From Podospora bellae-mahoneyi (Eukaryota > Ascomycota > Sordariomycetes > Sordariales > Podosporaceae): DNA of 64,000 nucleotides. Shown here in pieces: positions 47,135 to 58,604 of this stretch. The translations under genes were made by a program, and so were the position numbers. The first letter of the stretch is position 1, and every line of letters starts with the position of its first letter. Below the pieces are notes generated by a model. That model ran no database searches and had not been told where the DNA came from. It saw nothing but the letters and a program-made list of their open reading frames with translations. The DNA is taken from positions 4,030,001 through 4,094,000 of the forward strand of contig NC_085881.1 in the NCBI RefSeq assembly GCF_035222275.1. The letters run 5' to 3'.

Positions 47135-49632
47135 CTACGCCAGCGAGGAAAACGAACTCCCTCCCCCTCCCTCCGTCCCCCGTCTAGTCCCCATCAAATT
47201 CTTCATGGTGTTATACATCAACCCCGGCAACCCCTTCTGCCCCACCTCCTCCCCCTCCAACCACCCCAACACTCCCGCCCTGTACTCCTGCCAGCTGAGT
47301 CTCACCCCCCCCCTCCCAGCCAGCCTCACCAAACTCTGCTGCGTCACCGGCCCAGCATGCCTTACCAACAGGCCCCCCTTTTTCATTTCCTTTTCTTCCA
47401 GCCCCCTCACAAACTTGATACTCTGCAGACAAAGCACCGGGTTGTAGCTCAGACCAAAAACAGTCTCGAGCTTTAAATCATCATCTAGATCTCTGAGATA
47501 CGAATCCAAAACAGGGACAAGCGATTTCGGTATGCGGCAACCCCTGGCGTTGGCGTCGGGAGAGCCAGAGTCGGATGTTGGTGCGAGGGCGAATGCACGT
47601 CCCCTCCAGAGGTTGTTGCAGATGTCCATCAGGAAGCCGTTGAAGATGTTGATCTGGGACCATTCTTCCTGTGATGGTTTTCGTTGCTGTTGCTGAGGGG
47701 AGGTCTTCTTGGTTATGACGGTCTCCCAGGCTATTTTATAGACTGTTAGGATGGAGCAGAGGCGGGATAGGACGGTTAGGGAGGGGGAGAAGGCTAGGTT
47801 GTAGACTAGCAAGGGTGGGGGGATGGCGATGGGGATGTGGAGGAGGAGGATGGGGGAGGAGTAGATTCTGCCTGTGGCGGTGTAGAAGTCTAGGATGGCG
47901 AGGGAGGTGGAGATGGAAGGGGAGGATTGGGATAGAGTTAGGCAGAGGGGGTTGACGTGGGTGAGGAGGGAGGGGATGGAGGTGACTGGTTGTGATGGGA
48001 GGGAGGAGGTGGGTCGGGAGAGGAGGCGGGTCGTCCAGTTGTTTAGGAGGAGGGTGTAAAAGGTTAGGAGGGCGAGCTGGGATTGGGGGGTGTTGTTGAG
48101 GAGCTTAGATTGGAGGAGGGTGAAGAGGGGGGATAATTCTGAATGGGTTAGTGACAAGTTGGGTGATTAGGGATGAAGGTGAGGGCATACCGGTAAAGTC
48201 AAGCAGGGGGAGGTAGCTCAACGTCTCGAGGACTATGTCTCGTTTGTCTAACCCGTTCCATGTCTGCAGGAAGCTTTGGAAGAATTCCATCAAAACGGGA
48301 GATAATTCCTGCAGCATGTTAGCATTGAGGAGTTGTGTGGAACAATAGATACAACAAACCTTGGTACTCAAGACATAATCACGAATCACCTCTACCATAT
48401 CGAGTAGGAATGACGGGTCTGTATCACCGCTCGCCACATCACCCACACACGCCATCAGCCAGTTGCTTATGCGCTGCGAAGCCTCCTGACTGGGCCGGAG
48501 CAACAAAAACTTCTGCAGCAAGGGGTCTGCAAGGACGGCAACCAGCTGCGAGGGCATTTCGATCTTTTCGAGACTGTTGACAAACCCCTCGGCACTGTCA
48601 AACTCCTCGAGTGTCACCGAGGTTTCGTGGGCATGTAGCGTATGAACGTTGGGAACAAGAGCTCTCGCCCCCTTCAACCGGCGTCCCAAAGCATGACTGA
48701 CAGCAAAGCCGTTTCTGGTCCCGTCGTCTTCATGCCGGTCGAAATGCTGTTGCTGAATCTCGTTGAGCCGCTCCCTCCACTGGACATCTGGGTGTTTAAA
48801 AGCAGCTGCACGTCCCTTGGTGATGTCGCCCACGATAATCTCTGGGTAGTAGTTCTTGAACACCCTGAGCAGACCAGTCAAGTTGGGGTCACCGCCAGTC
48901 TGTCGCGAAAGAGCCAGTCTAATTCATGATTACGTGAGTCCTGGTCAGTCGCAAATACGAGGTATACGATCGCTCACTCACATGGTCTGAATCCTAAATG
49001 GTCGCACATGCTTCCGCCTGGTGATAAGCGCCAGAAGGTGACACAGCTGCGGTCTGTGCGAGGGCAAGTGACCATGGTCAGTAAGACGAGATTCCAAACA
49101 TCATCTGAACCGAGTTTTTCGACGTACCTGATGGCAGCAGAATCGAGAAGGTTGAACAAGACGGCGTATGTCTGTGACAAGATAGTTGGGTTCTGCAACA
49201 GGTGGTACACCATCACCAGCCATTTCAGGAACAGGCTCTGAAGGGGAAACGATGGCTTGAGGTGGCCGTGGCCCAAGGCACCGACGATTCGTAAAAGGAC
49301 TTCATCGCTGACTTTCCCCAAAGGATAGAGGTTGCGGGTGATTGCCGACAGACTGGCCTGGTCAAGGTGATTGTGTTGGGTTAACAAGTCGACCAGACGG
49401 ATGAGGTCATCTGGAAGAGCGCCTCGGTCATAGAGAAGTGATGTGGTCTTTTCGACTGTGGGTTTGATGCTTGTTTGGCGCCGTTTGGCCGGGATTTTGG
49501 ATGCTGCCTGCGAGTTAGTGAGCGAACAATGTAATTGCGAGTTATGCATGCAATCATGAAAGACACCATACCTGTTTCCAAGTCGTCCAAAAGCTGGCCA
49601 AGCCGGTCGCCTGGTGGAGGGGACAAACTCAT
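47135..49632 (-). CDS. mis6: Inner kinetochore protein Mis6/CENP-I (Ctf3)
   Basis: Six exons: 49632-49572, 49503-49128, 49053-48982, 48918-48360, 48308-48191 and 48138-47135; 729 aa, frame kept throughout. The diagnostic region is LFLKWLVMVYHLL, TYAVLFNLLDSAAIRPQLCHLLALITRRKHVRPFRIQ (given across two splices) and GLLRVFKNYYPEIIVG, the hallmark of CENP-I. The rest is predicted helical repeat, as in Ctf3, which forms a solenoid in the CCAN complex and helps load CENP-A chromatin. Exon 2 uses the distal of two AGs four bases apart; the proximal one would shift frame. Upstream lie two ACGCGT boxes and a telomere-like box. Confidence 0.92.
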
Positions 49633-49771
49633 GTTGGGATTTCTGACTTTTTATGCTGATAAATGCTGAATCGATGTTGTTTGGCCGTGAATTCCGTCCA
49701 TTGGGCCTTCCAAAACCGCTCCACCATACCCCAAAAAGGTAACCTGGCCTGTGATACCTATGCTCTGGAAC

Positions 49772-49786
49772 ACGCGTCGAACGCGT
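49772..49786. promoter_or_regulatory. Pair of MCB boxes (ACGCGT) upstream of mis6
   Basis: ACGCGT at 49772-49777 and again at 49781-49786, 140-154 nt before the mis6 ATG. ACGCGT is the binding site of the MBF (Mbp1/Swi6-type) G1/S transcription factor in fungi. Confidence 0.6.
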
Positions 49787-49829
49787 TTCGACAGGAACCT
49801 TGTCCTTGGCATCTTCAAGAGGTGATTGT

Positions 49830-49840
49830 AACCCTAACCC
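49830..49840. promoter_or_regulatory. Telomere-repeat box AACCCTAACCC upstream of mis6
   Basis: The same 11-mer as upstream of mrpl7, about 200 nt before the mis6 ATG. A candidate site for a Tbf1/TRF-type factor. Confidence 0.4.
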
Positions 49841-51048
49841 TCCAGACTTCAATGCCAAGCAGTCCAGGGTTGCATGTCTACATGTGTAACCTTCAACTGC
49901 CCAATCTGGACATATTTTGCATCTTCATTATCATATGCCTGGTTCTTGGTTCTGCTGTCGGCAAGGCCGGGTAATGAGGCAAGACTGCCCTGACGGTGAC
50001 GGTCAAGATGAGGCCTGTTACACAGACTTTCCACCCGCGCAACAATCAACAATCAAGACAGCCCGTCTGACGTCTGTCTGAACGAGACACATCCCCAACT
50101 TTGCCGGCACCCCCACGTCTGCTCACTCGCCCGATCCTTCTCGACATTCATTCTCGGTGACAAGTATAGCTGTTGTCGGGCCTTCCCCACACGGCCTGCG
50201 CTTCCGCGTCTCTTTCTACCCCTTGCTCCTTGCTCCTTGGGAGGTTACCTTCACACTTGTGCTACCCATGCTCGGCCGCCTCTCGACGATGCACTTGCCG
50301 TATCTTCAACAAGATGTGTTACCGTCGTCGAGTACGAGTACGGTCGGTCATCACGCTGTAACCAGACTTTTCTGTGTAACACCAGTCAGTCAGCAATAGC
50401 GGCGTCTACGCTTCCGAGATCAAAAGCTCCGGCAAGGCAACACATTCAAACATGGGGCAAAGCGGCGCGGACCATCCAGGCCCCGATGCCGACAAAGAGA
50501 ACCATCGGATAATCGACTGGTGAAGCCAACAGCGAGCGACACCGACACCAACACCAACATCACCAACATTGAATACAACAAGTCTATGGATACACAGGTC
50601 GGTATCAGCGCGTCATGCTTCTTGCTTGACCTCCAATATCTGCACGTTTTTCTGTACAACCCAAGCTTCTTACAGGCGTACATCACCCACCAATTGACCC
50701 TCCACCACCACCACCACCCACCACCACCACTACCACCCACCGCACTTGTCATGCAGCCTACACCAAGCCGAAGTGCAAATATCAAACAGTAACCACAATG
50801 GCATTGAACAGGCTGCCACTATGGTGTTACCCGGTCGCCTGTTGTGCCAGTCACCACCTACAGTACATCCAGAGGCCAATCTTACACCTGAAGCGGCACT
50901 GAAAGCCACCTAGGCCGTTTTCTGAGACCCCGCTGACAGGAGGGCTGACAGGGAACTCGATGGAATTTTTCCTCAAAAAGAGGCGCTGTTTCTGGTCTTC
51001 CCGCGTCTATCTCATCTCTTGCTTGACGAGCTTCGGGGGGTGTGGTGT

Positions 51049-51073
51049 CACACACACACACACACACACACAC
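51049..51073. repeat. CA dinucleotide microsatellite
   Basis: About twelve uninterrupted CA units in intergenic DNA. Confidence 0.95.
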
Positions 51074-51592
51074 CCACCTTCACTTGTTAGGTTCCTGCAA
51101 TAAATTCAACTTACATACATAACCACACGCACCCATCTACCGTTGCCGACTCGTGGTGCCCCCAACTTTCCTCTGCCGCTCCTATTGGCCCTGTTCTTGG
51201 CTCATTCCTCTCCGCCCAAAAGGGCACCAAAAAATCCTACCAAGTTCGCTGCATTTTACCTCGGAACGTCCTGGTTGAAGGCCATTTCACCCGGCCCTGG
51301 GATCCTCATTACGCAACTTATACCGTACCGCTCACCACCAGCTTTCGGGCTGCAACTAATAACCCTTTTCACCCCGTATCCGACTTGTCCTTAGGACGGT
51401 ACGCGTGGACTGACACGGCACGAGATCAAGAAAATTCAAGAAAAAGGCTTGCATGGGTGGGGTTCCCGTTCAGAAATGTGTGAGGTTTTGAAGCTGTGCA
51501 AAAGGTGATGTAAGTGAGGCTCAAGACCACCCTCGCCCTCAACCCCTGACCATTGACTGACCGATGAACCCAGACACATTTGTTAATTCATA

Positions 51593-53330
51593 ATGAGTCC
51601 TCCCGAACCCTCAGCAACTGACCTTGACCCTACCTCTCCTGTTCCAATGGACCTCAGCAAGCACCGGGTGACTACGGTCATGCAAGATTCGCATTCCTAT
51701 CTGCCACTATCAAAACCACTCAAGGATGGCGACCTCCTGTTGCTACTCACACCTGGAATCATACCGGATCTTGGGAGTTCGAAAATGAATTCAGAGACAC
51801 CACTTACCAGTGACCCTTTCGAATCCCTAGGCAAGGCATTGGCGAAGCATCATCCCTGGGTTCGGCATGTGCCCTACCTACCACGCTACGGTATCACCGG
51901 CACACATGTTGTGCACATCAGGCTAGCCACGGCGATCATTTTCGTCCTCTCAGGTCCACCTGTCCATGGTCAGCCCTCGCAAGTGGCACTCGCCGAGATC
52001 ACACGAAGTATCTGCGAGAACCGACCACATGTCATCGTGGCCTGCTGCGACGCCCGAGAGCTGGGGCCCATCGAAAAGTCGTTCCCGGCGATAGTGCAGG
52101 TACCCAGCCTCGACCCGTCCGATCTTGAAGCAGCGGCAGACGTCATATTCGGAGAGACCAAAAAGCGGCCACCATCAACCGGTCCTAACCTGCAGAATCT
52201 GGTCCTCGCCCCAAAGGCCTGGTCGGTCGAGGTATGGAACGGGCCCCGGGACATGGATGCGTCGTATGAGCTCTGGTGCCGGTGCTTCCCAGACAACTTC
52301 CACCTGAGCCGCTTCTTGTTCCAGGCGCTGCTGCGACGGGATGGGTGGGCGATGCATTATGTGGTTCGTGAGCCGGGGACCTCCCAGCTGCTCGGGTTTT
52401 GTGCGACGTATACAACTTATGCCGGGGCTGAGGAGGAACGCCTGGTCGGGTCCGTGGCTGCCTTGCTTGTGCGCCCGGCGTACCGGAAACGAGGCATCGG
52501 GTTGAGCTTGCACAACCATGCGCTGAGGCAGCTTACAAAGACACGTGGTGTGTGCCGGTTACAGCTTGGGAGCACGTTTCCTCGGCTGTTGTATGGGCTT
52601 CCGATGGACTCACCGGTGGAGGATTGGTTTGGGCGACGCAACTGGCCTGTTCTTACCCAGTTACCGGGCCCGGGGACAGGGCAAGAGGCGTGCGACTGGC
52701 TGCTGAAGTTTGCGGATTGGCCTATTCCAACCGTGTTGCCACCGGGGCCGGTGTTCCGCCAGTGCGAATTTCATGAGTTCGACATGGTGTTGACGCTGGT
52801 AGAGTCGGAGTCTAGGAGGAGGGACAATGTGGGCTGGTACGACCAGTATGCCAAGCTGGCGAACTCGATGAACATCCGCGACATTGTTATCGGACTGGAC
52901 GCAGCCGGCACGATGGTTGCCGCGGCTTTGACATATGTCAAGAACACGGGGAGTCCGGTGGCTGAGGATCTGCCTTGGACCAACATGATTGGGGATGATG
53001 TTGGCGGGGTAACGTGCGTTTGCATTGCAGGTCAGTGTTCTTCTGAGCACCACGTCGTCATGTGCTAACCGTTACGGTGCAAGATGATCTATGCAGAGAT
53101 TCAGGTCGGCGGGGCGCTGTGATGGTCAGACTATTAGACAGCTGCATTCAGCTGCTTGCTGAGCAGGGGATGACACAGCTGTTTATGGACGCCGTCAAGG
53201 GTGGCGATGAGGAGTTCCCATCTATGGGTGAGTGTAACAAAGCAAAGAATTTACAGCTGTCTTCGGCGGCTGACCAATTGTAGGCTTCAACAAATGGGCA
53301 AGATACAGAGATGTGTGGCGGGATATCTAA
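51593..53330 (+). CDS. GNAT acetyltransferase resembling the C-terminal part of GH3-GNAT proteins
   Basis: Three exons: 51593-53030, 53084-53227 and 53284-53330; 542 aa. The introns are 53 and 56 nt. The C-terminal half is a GNAT fold with the acetyl-CoA loop RKRGIG at 298-303 (VRPAYRKRGIGLSLHNHALR), and the last exons end GFNKWARYRDVWRDI. The first about 200 residues (SYLPLSKPLKDGDLLLLLTPG, PHVIVACCDAREL) resemble the domain that follows the barrel in fungal GH3 N-acetylglucosaminidase-GNAT fusions; Candida Ngs1, a GlcNAc sensor, is such a fusion. The catalytic GH3 barrel is absent, and I find no trace of it upstream. The ATG at 51593 has no clear alternative. Substrate unknown. Confidence 0.8.
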
Positions 53331-54792
53331 GGTTACTGTCACCGAAAGGCCGGCCCTTCACCAACAATGACCATGTTTACACGGAATTCCAACATGCCGA
53401 CAACAGCGTGTGTGCGGCCGCCAGCTTGGTCCGGAACCATCGGCGGCTGCGGGCTGGTGCTTCACCAAGCAGGGTGTGGTCACGATTATGTGGGATGAGT
53501 CCGTCCATTTTACCGCCTGTACAACCCAGCAGCCGCTCGGAGGCTTCACGTCGGATGGGGGTACACGGGTGGCAGCAATCCCATAGTGAGAACAGGAATC
53601 ATTTTTTGGGCTTTTTTCCCCCCCCTGTTACTACTACTACATCAGTTGTGCATTGTGGGGGAACCAAACCCAAACCCAAACCCCCAAAAAAAAAAAAACA
53701 AAAAATAAGAAAGAAAAAAGAAAAGCTCTTTGCTGGCAGCAGGAAGGATCAGACGCAACCATCCGAAATGTCCCCGCCTCCCCAGTCGAAGGATTCAGAA
53801 TCTTTATCCGTGCAGGCCTTTCAGGATTATCGTCCGTAACACCGACTTCTTATTAGGCGCGATTGGCGAAGACATTTCTGTCATCTCTTTCTCGAGGAAG
53901 AGAGCCCAAAAATGGCAACATTGACCAACAAGGTAGGTAGGTAGCTTTGCTGTCATCAGCTGGACAGAGAAGAGAGGATCATCCATCCCCTGTCAGTCAG
54001 CTAGGCTCGGGTTACACAAAGGATTATGTCAACACAACACCGAGCTTATGCCGTTTCCTTGTAAGCGAGGCGGTGGTGGTAGGGACGAGGATGGATCGTG
54101 GATCCCTCCCGGCAGGCAGACATTCTGCTTAAAGGTGGGCTTTGAGGTCACTGGTGGTGGTGGTGGTGGATATAAACACTGGGCAGCATGGTCCGGATCA
54201 CATAAGGATAGGACTCTTGTCTCGCACGAGCCTGCGGCGCTATTGGTGTCTGAGGTTGGGAAAAGGATTCCCGGTGTTGCAAGACAAGTTCAAAGATGGA
54301 AAGAATACCCGACAGAACACAACACAATTCGCAGATATCAAGCACATGTTTTTGGGGTTCGGAAGATTGTAAACGGGAAGGTTTTCGGTGTCTCGGTTGA
54401 TTACCATTATCTGCTTGTGTCTCAACTATCCTTCCTGGGATGTAAAACTGACAGGCTGTGTTCTTACGCTTTGGACATACTCAGAACGAGCTGTTTGTGT
54501 AACCTTTTCAAAGGACACATTACAAACCTCGTCCTCACTTGAATTCAACGTCTCACGAACCCTTTTCCTCTCACGAATAAATGCGGGGGCGTTTATGACA
54601 GCACAAGGGGCGCCAACCTTCGAACAAACGTCACTATCTCCTTGCTGTAAGTGGGCGATGATCTCTGATCTGCTTTCCCCCTCCAACCCTGACCAGCAGA
54701 ACACCACACAAAACCTGGCTCTCCCGCATGGTTGATCTTGGGGATGATAGATTGACGCGGCGTGGCGGCACAGCTTGGACACCCACCCACCT

Positions 54793-54836
54793 ACATACAT
54801 ACATACATACATACATACACACAGACAGACAGACAG
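54793..54836. repeat. ACAT/ACAG compound microsatellite
   Basis: Tandem ACAT units pass into tandem ACAG units. Confidence 0.95.
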
Positions 54837-55100
54837 GGTTTTGGTTGTGTAACCAATCTGTATCTGCACGGTTTCCCTCGCAGACCATGTCGATGAGGCT
54901 ATTCTGGAACGAAACAGGATTAAGGACTCATACCTAGACCGACCTACGTAGTTAGTTTCTTCGAATCAGATGGCACTGATCAGGGGAGGGGGTAACTACC
55001 GGGCTGGTGACTGCTCAGGATGGATGGGATGGTACCTACCTTGTGGGAAAGGGTTGTTGTTGGGAGAAAAGAACTGTGCGTGTAATGACACTGATAACTT

Positions 55101-55152
55101 ACCTACCTACCTACCTACCTACCTATCTACTCTTCTGCCTGCCTGCCTGCTG
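55101..55152. repeat. ACCT and TGCC tetranucleotide microsatellites
   Basis: Six tandem ACCT units (55101-55124), then a short spacer and a tandem TGCC/CTGC run to 55152. Confidence 0.9.
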
Positions 55153-58100
55153 TACATTGTGGTTTACCCTATCTTGTGCTCTTTTGCGACACTTAGCAAC
55201 CAAGAAGAGAGGAAATGACAAGCGAAGGGGGGGTTGACAGGTGGTTATCTTGAGGTATGCTGTGTCACTTCTCCGTTCAAAATGTCTGTCCGGTAGGTAG
55301 GCATTACTCAACTGTGTTACCCCCTTCAGCCCCCTTCATCTGAGTTCATCCCATCATCCTCTTGACCGATCTCGGCCCGGTATAAGTTTCTCATATTTTA
55401 CCTATCATCATCATGCCGAAAGCTGGCGACTTCGGTCCGAAGGTCTTGAGCGCTCACACACTCATGTGAAAAAGTCACGTTTGACGGCATACAAACAAAC
55501 CACACATCCTACTCGTATCCAGATGTTTCCAGAAGGGGAAACTCAATCGTAGAGGTCGTACACATACTTGCACATGGGAACAGGCAAGAGTTTGAAGGTG
55601 CGGTGGCTTTTGTGTAACTTTGCTGATCGATCCCGTCCCATACATGCATCACCAGTTTTCGCTTTCGCTTAATTGTTGACCTCGCCGCCGCCACTGCTTG
55701 TGGGGCTTCCGTGAGGTGCCGAGGAGGTGTTTGAGGGCTTGTTGCGAGTCCGCAAGAATTTTGCCCTTGTGCTAAACGTCTTGGGGACCAGGAGCTTGTG
55801 TCACCGCAGCAATTCTCGGTCGGGTTATGAGGCACTGTCATATTCCCCGACTTTGTGTAACCTCTCTGGGTTGGTTGGTAACCGGGGTTGTGGCCTTGAC
55901 ATGTTTGTTTCTGGTTGGTTTACACGACGAGTACTTGGGTGCAAGTGGGCAAAGGATTGTCATGGGGAAAAGAGGCTCTGTTGACATTCTAAAAGAAAGG
56001 GGCCACAGAACTGTGGCACCGGTCCCGCAAAAGATCCGGCTGATTCTCCCCTTTCTTCGCCAACTATACAAACTTGAAGTATTGAACTCTTCGGAAACCG
56101 TTCGGCACTCATATCACAGCAAACTTACAAAAGATCGACCTCAGAGGGGATCAAAACGGCCTCCCGCATGCACGGCTGGGGCAAGACCAGGACCGAAATG
56201 GGTTCCATCAATTAACGATGACGGATGGTGACATTGTGCGGCTGAATGTGAGAGATCATCATCCTCCTCTCCTCGGAACGTGCTCTCATTTCATGCGTGG
56301 GATATGTGTCTGTCCCTTCTGGCAAGAGTAATAAGTGAGATACGATATAGCTCGCCCCCTTTTCCCTCACCAATGACAAATCATGCGCCTACCTGGTACA
56401 AGATACCTCCATTGTCTCCTCTCAGTAAGTCCGTCAAGGCCATCTGTCTCAGCCAGACTAGTTTCTCGCTTCGGCATGGGTCTTGTGTTTTCCTTTGCCA
56501 AAATGCGGGATGTGATCACACTAAAGGAACCAGCAACATCCTGTTGAACAACAGACTTTGTGTTACATGAACCACGCTGATATCCACATGTCAGATCCAA
56601 CCTTGAAAGGTAACATGGGGGGGCTACTACTCAATATATGCACATGGATTAGCCAAGCTTGATAACAATCTGTGTTGTGTCACTCATCAACCGGCAACAT
56701 CGTGACTAAGGAAACTGTCCATTGAGGCAAAGATCTATATTATTCTCGGATAAGCAGGCCAAGATGAGAATGATGTGTTGTAAGAACAGGTGAGAACTCA
56801 AACGGTGAGTTGCCGTTCATGCACCTACCCAGCCCGGATCTCAACATGATGAATAAGGGAAGAAAGATATCACAAAGGATTTTGTTGCACCTCCTCACAT
56901 GGATGGGCGAGGTCGTACGTTGTGTAACACCGCTTAAACTGTCCAGTCAGGTAGGTGTGGAGCGAGCCCTGACTGAAAAGCTTCCGAAGAATATGACAGT
57001 CTTTTGTGACACACGTTGGATGGGGTGTTCGGACATGTGACGGACGAGATTTGTGATGTGAAGGGACACAAGAAAACGCCACCTTTGGCAAATCCAGCCA
57101 CTGGAGATATTCTGTGTAATAAACAACGAGCTCAGATGCGAAGACCAAGTTGTACAGACCGTGAACACTTGAAGGAAATAGTTATGTATCATCGAACCTC
57201 GAGAACCAACAACTCTCCTCTCTTTTACACCACCGACTTGATTAATTACACCCCAAACACTTCACCAATAAAAACCCATCTTCCGAATCGGGATTTCAAA
57301 ACCCAGGGGTTACCGTTAGACAACAAACGCTGATCAATAACCTCCTCCCGTCTCTCAGCCCTATCCCGATCACCAACCAGCAACACGCAACCAACATCGG
57401 ATGGAACCGAATACACCCACCCAAACCTTCCGAGTCCGAGCTGAAAATGTTATAAATGCGGGCGGGATATTAACCAACACACACACCCCAATTATTCATC
57501 TGCACACACCAACCCGACCCTCACCGAGCCGAGCGCGCCCCCCCCCCCCCACGTAATGTTCTGTTAACTAACCTCACCTCATCTCGGAGCAAATCAAAAC
57601 ATGAAGTTCAAAGACAGAACCAACAGGCCCGAGAAAGCAAATGCTGTGCTACCTACATAATAGAAGTGAATAATCAGCACCCCATCCCCCCTCGCATTCC
57701 AACCTTCAAAAAGTTTCTTCCTTCCGTTCGATCTCGGATCTTGAGCATGACATTGAAAGGGGTTGTTTGACTGAATCTCCGGACGGGTCGAAAGATATGC
57801 CCCTGAAAAGACAAACAACATACACCCAATCCAGGACGACCACCTGACCTACCTGCGCAGGCAACAACTGGCCACTGCGCAAGCACACAGTGAACTCTAT
57901 TGATTTGAGGGACAATTTTCTCAAAATGCTGAGATAGTCGCGAGAGAGGGGATCACACATGTAACAATCTCAACCTCTCAAGGTAGGCAAGGTACTAAAA
58001 AAATAGCCAAAAGACTTCCAAAAGCTTGTCAAAATAAGCCTCGAAGGAACGGTAAAATGGGCACCACCATAAAGGTTCAAAAAGCCTACCTACCACAATC

Positions 58101-58604
58101 TTTTCAACGACTCTAGATGTCTTCAGTCGCCCCACACACAAAAACCCCCTTTTGAAGATATCTTACTACCTCTTGAAAAGCCCTCACCTTTTTCTTATTG
58201 TCAAACTCACTCATTGTGCTCAGCATATATGTGTAAAAGCAACCAAGTAAACAAAACACAAACTTTTGCCTAAACATAAATGGTATATACACCTCCTCCT
58301 TTCCTCCCCTCCTGTCACTATATTCATCACAAAACCCAATCCCCTTCAAAGTGCAATAAAAATCGCAATTTGAGTTACCCTCAAACTGACCCCCCTCTCC
58401 GCTAAAGAGAGCAAAAAAGCAAAAGAGACCTCCCTCCCCCCTTCCCCTCTCCCTCAACGTCCCAGTTTCGAGTACAAACCCCCTCACAACTCACCACCAC
58501 ACCATTGATTACCTCAACACCATTTTTAACAAAACTCCCCCTCCCAATCCGGTCCCTTGTTTCCTATCCGGCCATGTCCCAATCCCACCCTCCCACCAAG
58601 AAAA

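Larger units (their letters stand above)
49633..51592. other. Intergenic, mis6 promoter to GNAT gene
   Basis: 1.96 kb. The left 250 bp contain candidate mis6 control sites. The remainder holds TGTGTAAC words (49883, 50017 reverse, 50373), a CA microsatellite at 51049-51073, and no frame with a recognisable domain. Confidence 0.55.
53331..58604. other. Gene-poor block of about 5.3 kb
   Basis: No frame with a recognisable domain on either strand. It contains A-rich sequence (53683-53725), CATA/CAGA and CCTA microsatellites, many ACCTACC/GGTAGGT words, and six exact copies of TGTGTAAC or its complement. The right end includes the tsc2 3' region. A non-coding transcript cannot be excluded. Confidence 0.5.

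Noticed and set aside
49830-49840. Interstitial telomere or chromosome end
   Set aside because: Only about one and a half CCCTAA units are present, inside an ordinary promoter region; not a telomeric array.
51049-55152. CRISPR-like repeats
   Set aside because: The tandem units are 2-4 bp microsatellites with no spacers in a eukaryotic genome.
53331-58604. Transposon remnant in the gene-poor block
   Set aside because: No terminal repeats, target duplications or transposase/reverse-transcriptase motifs were visible, and no obvious C-to-T mutation bias.
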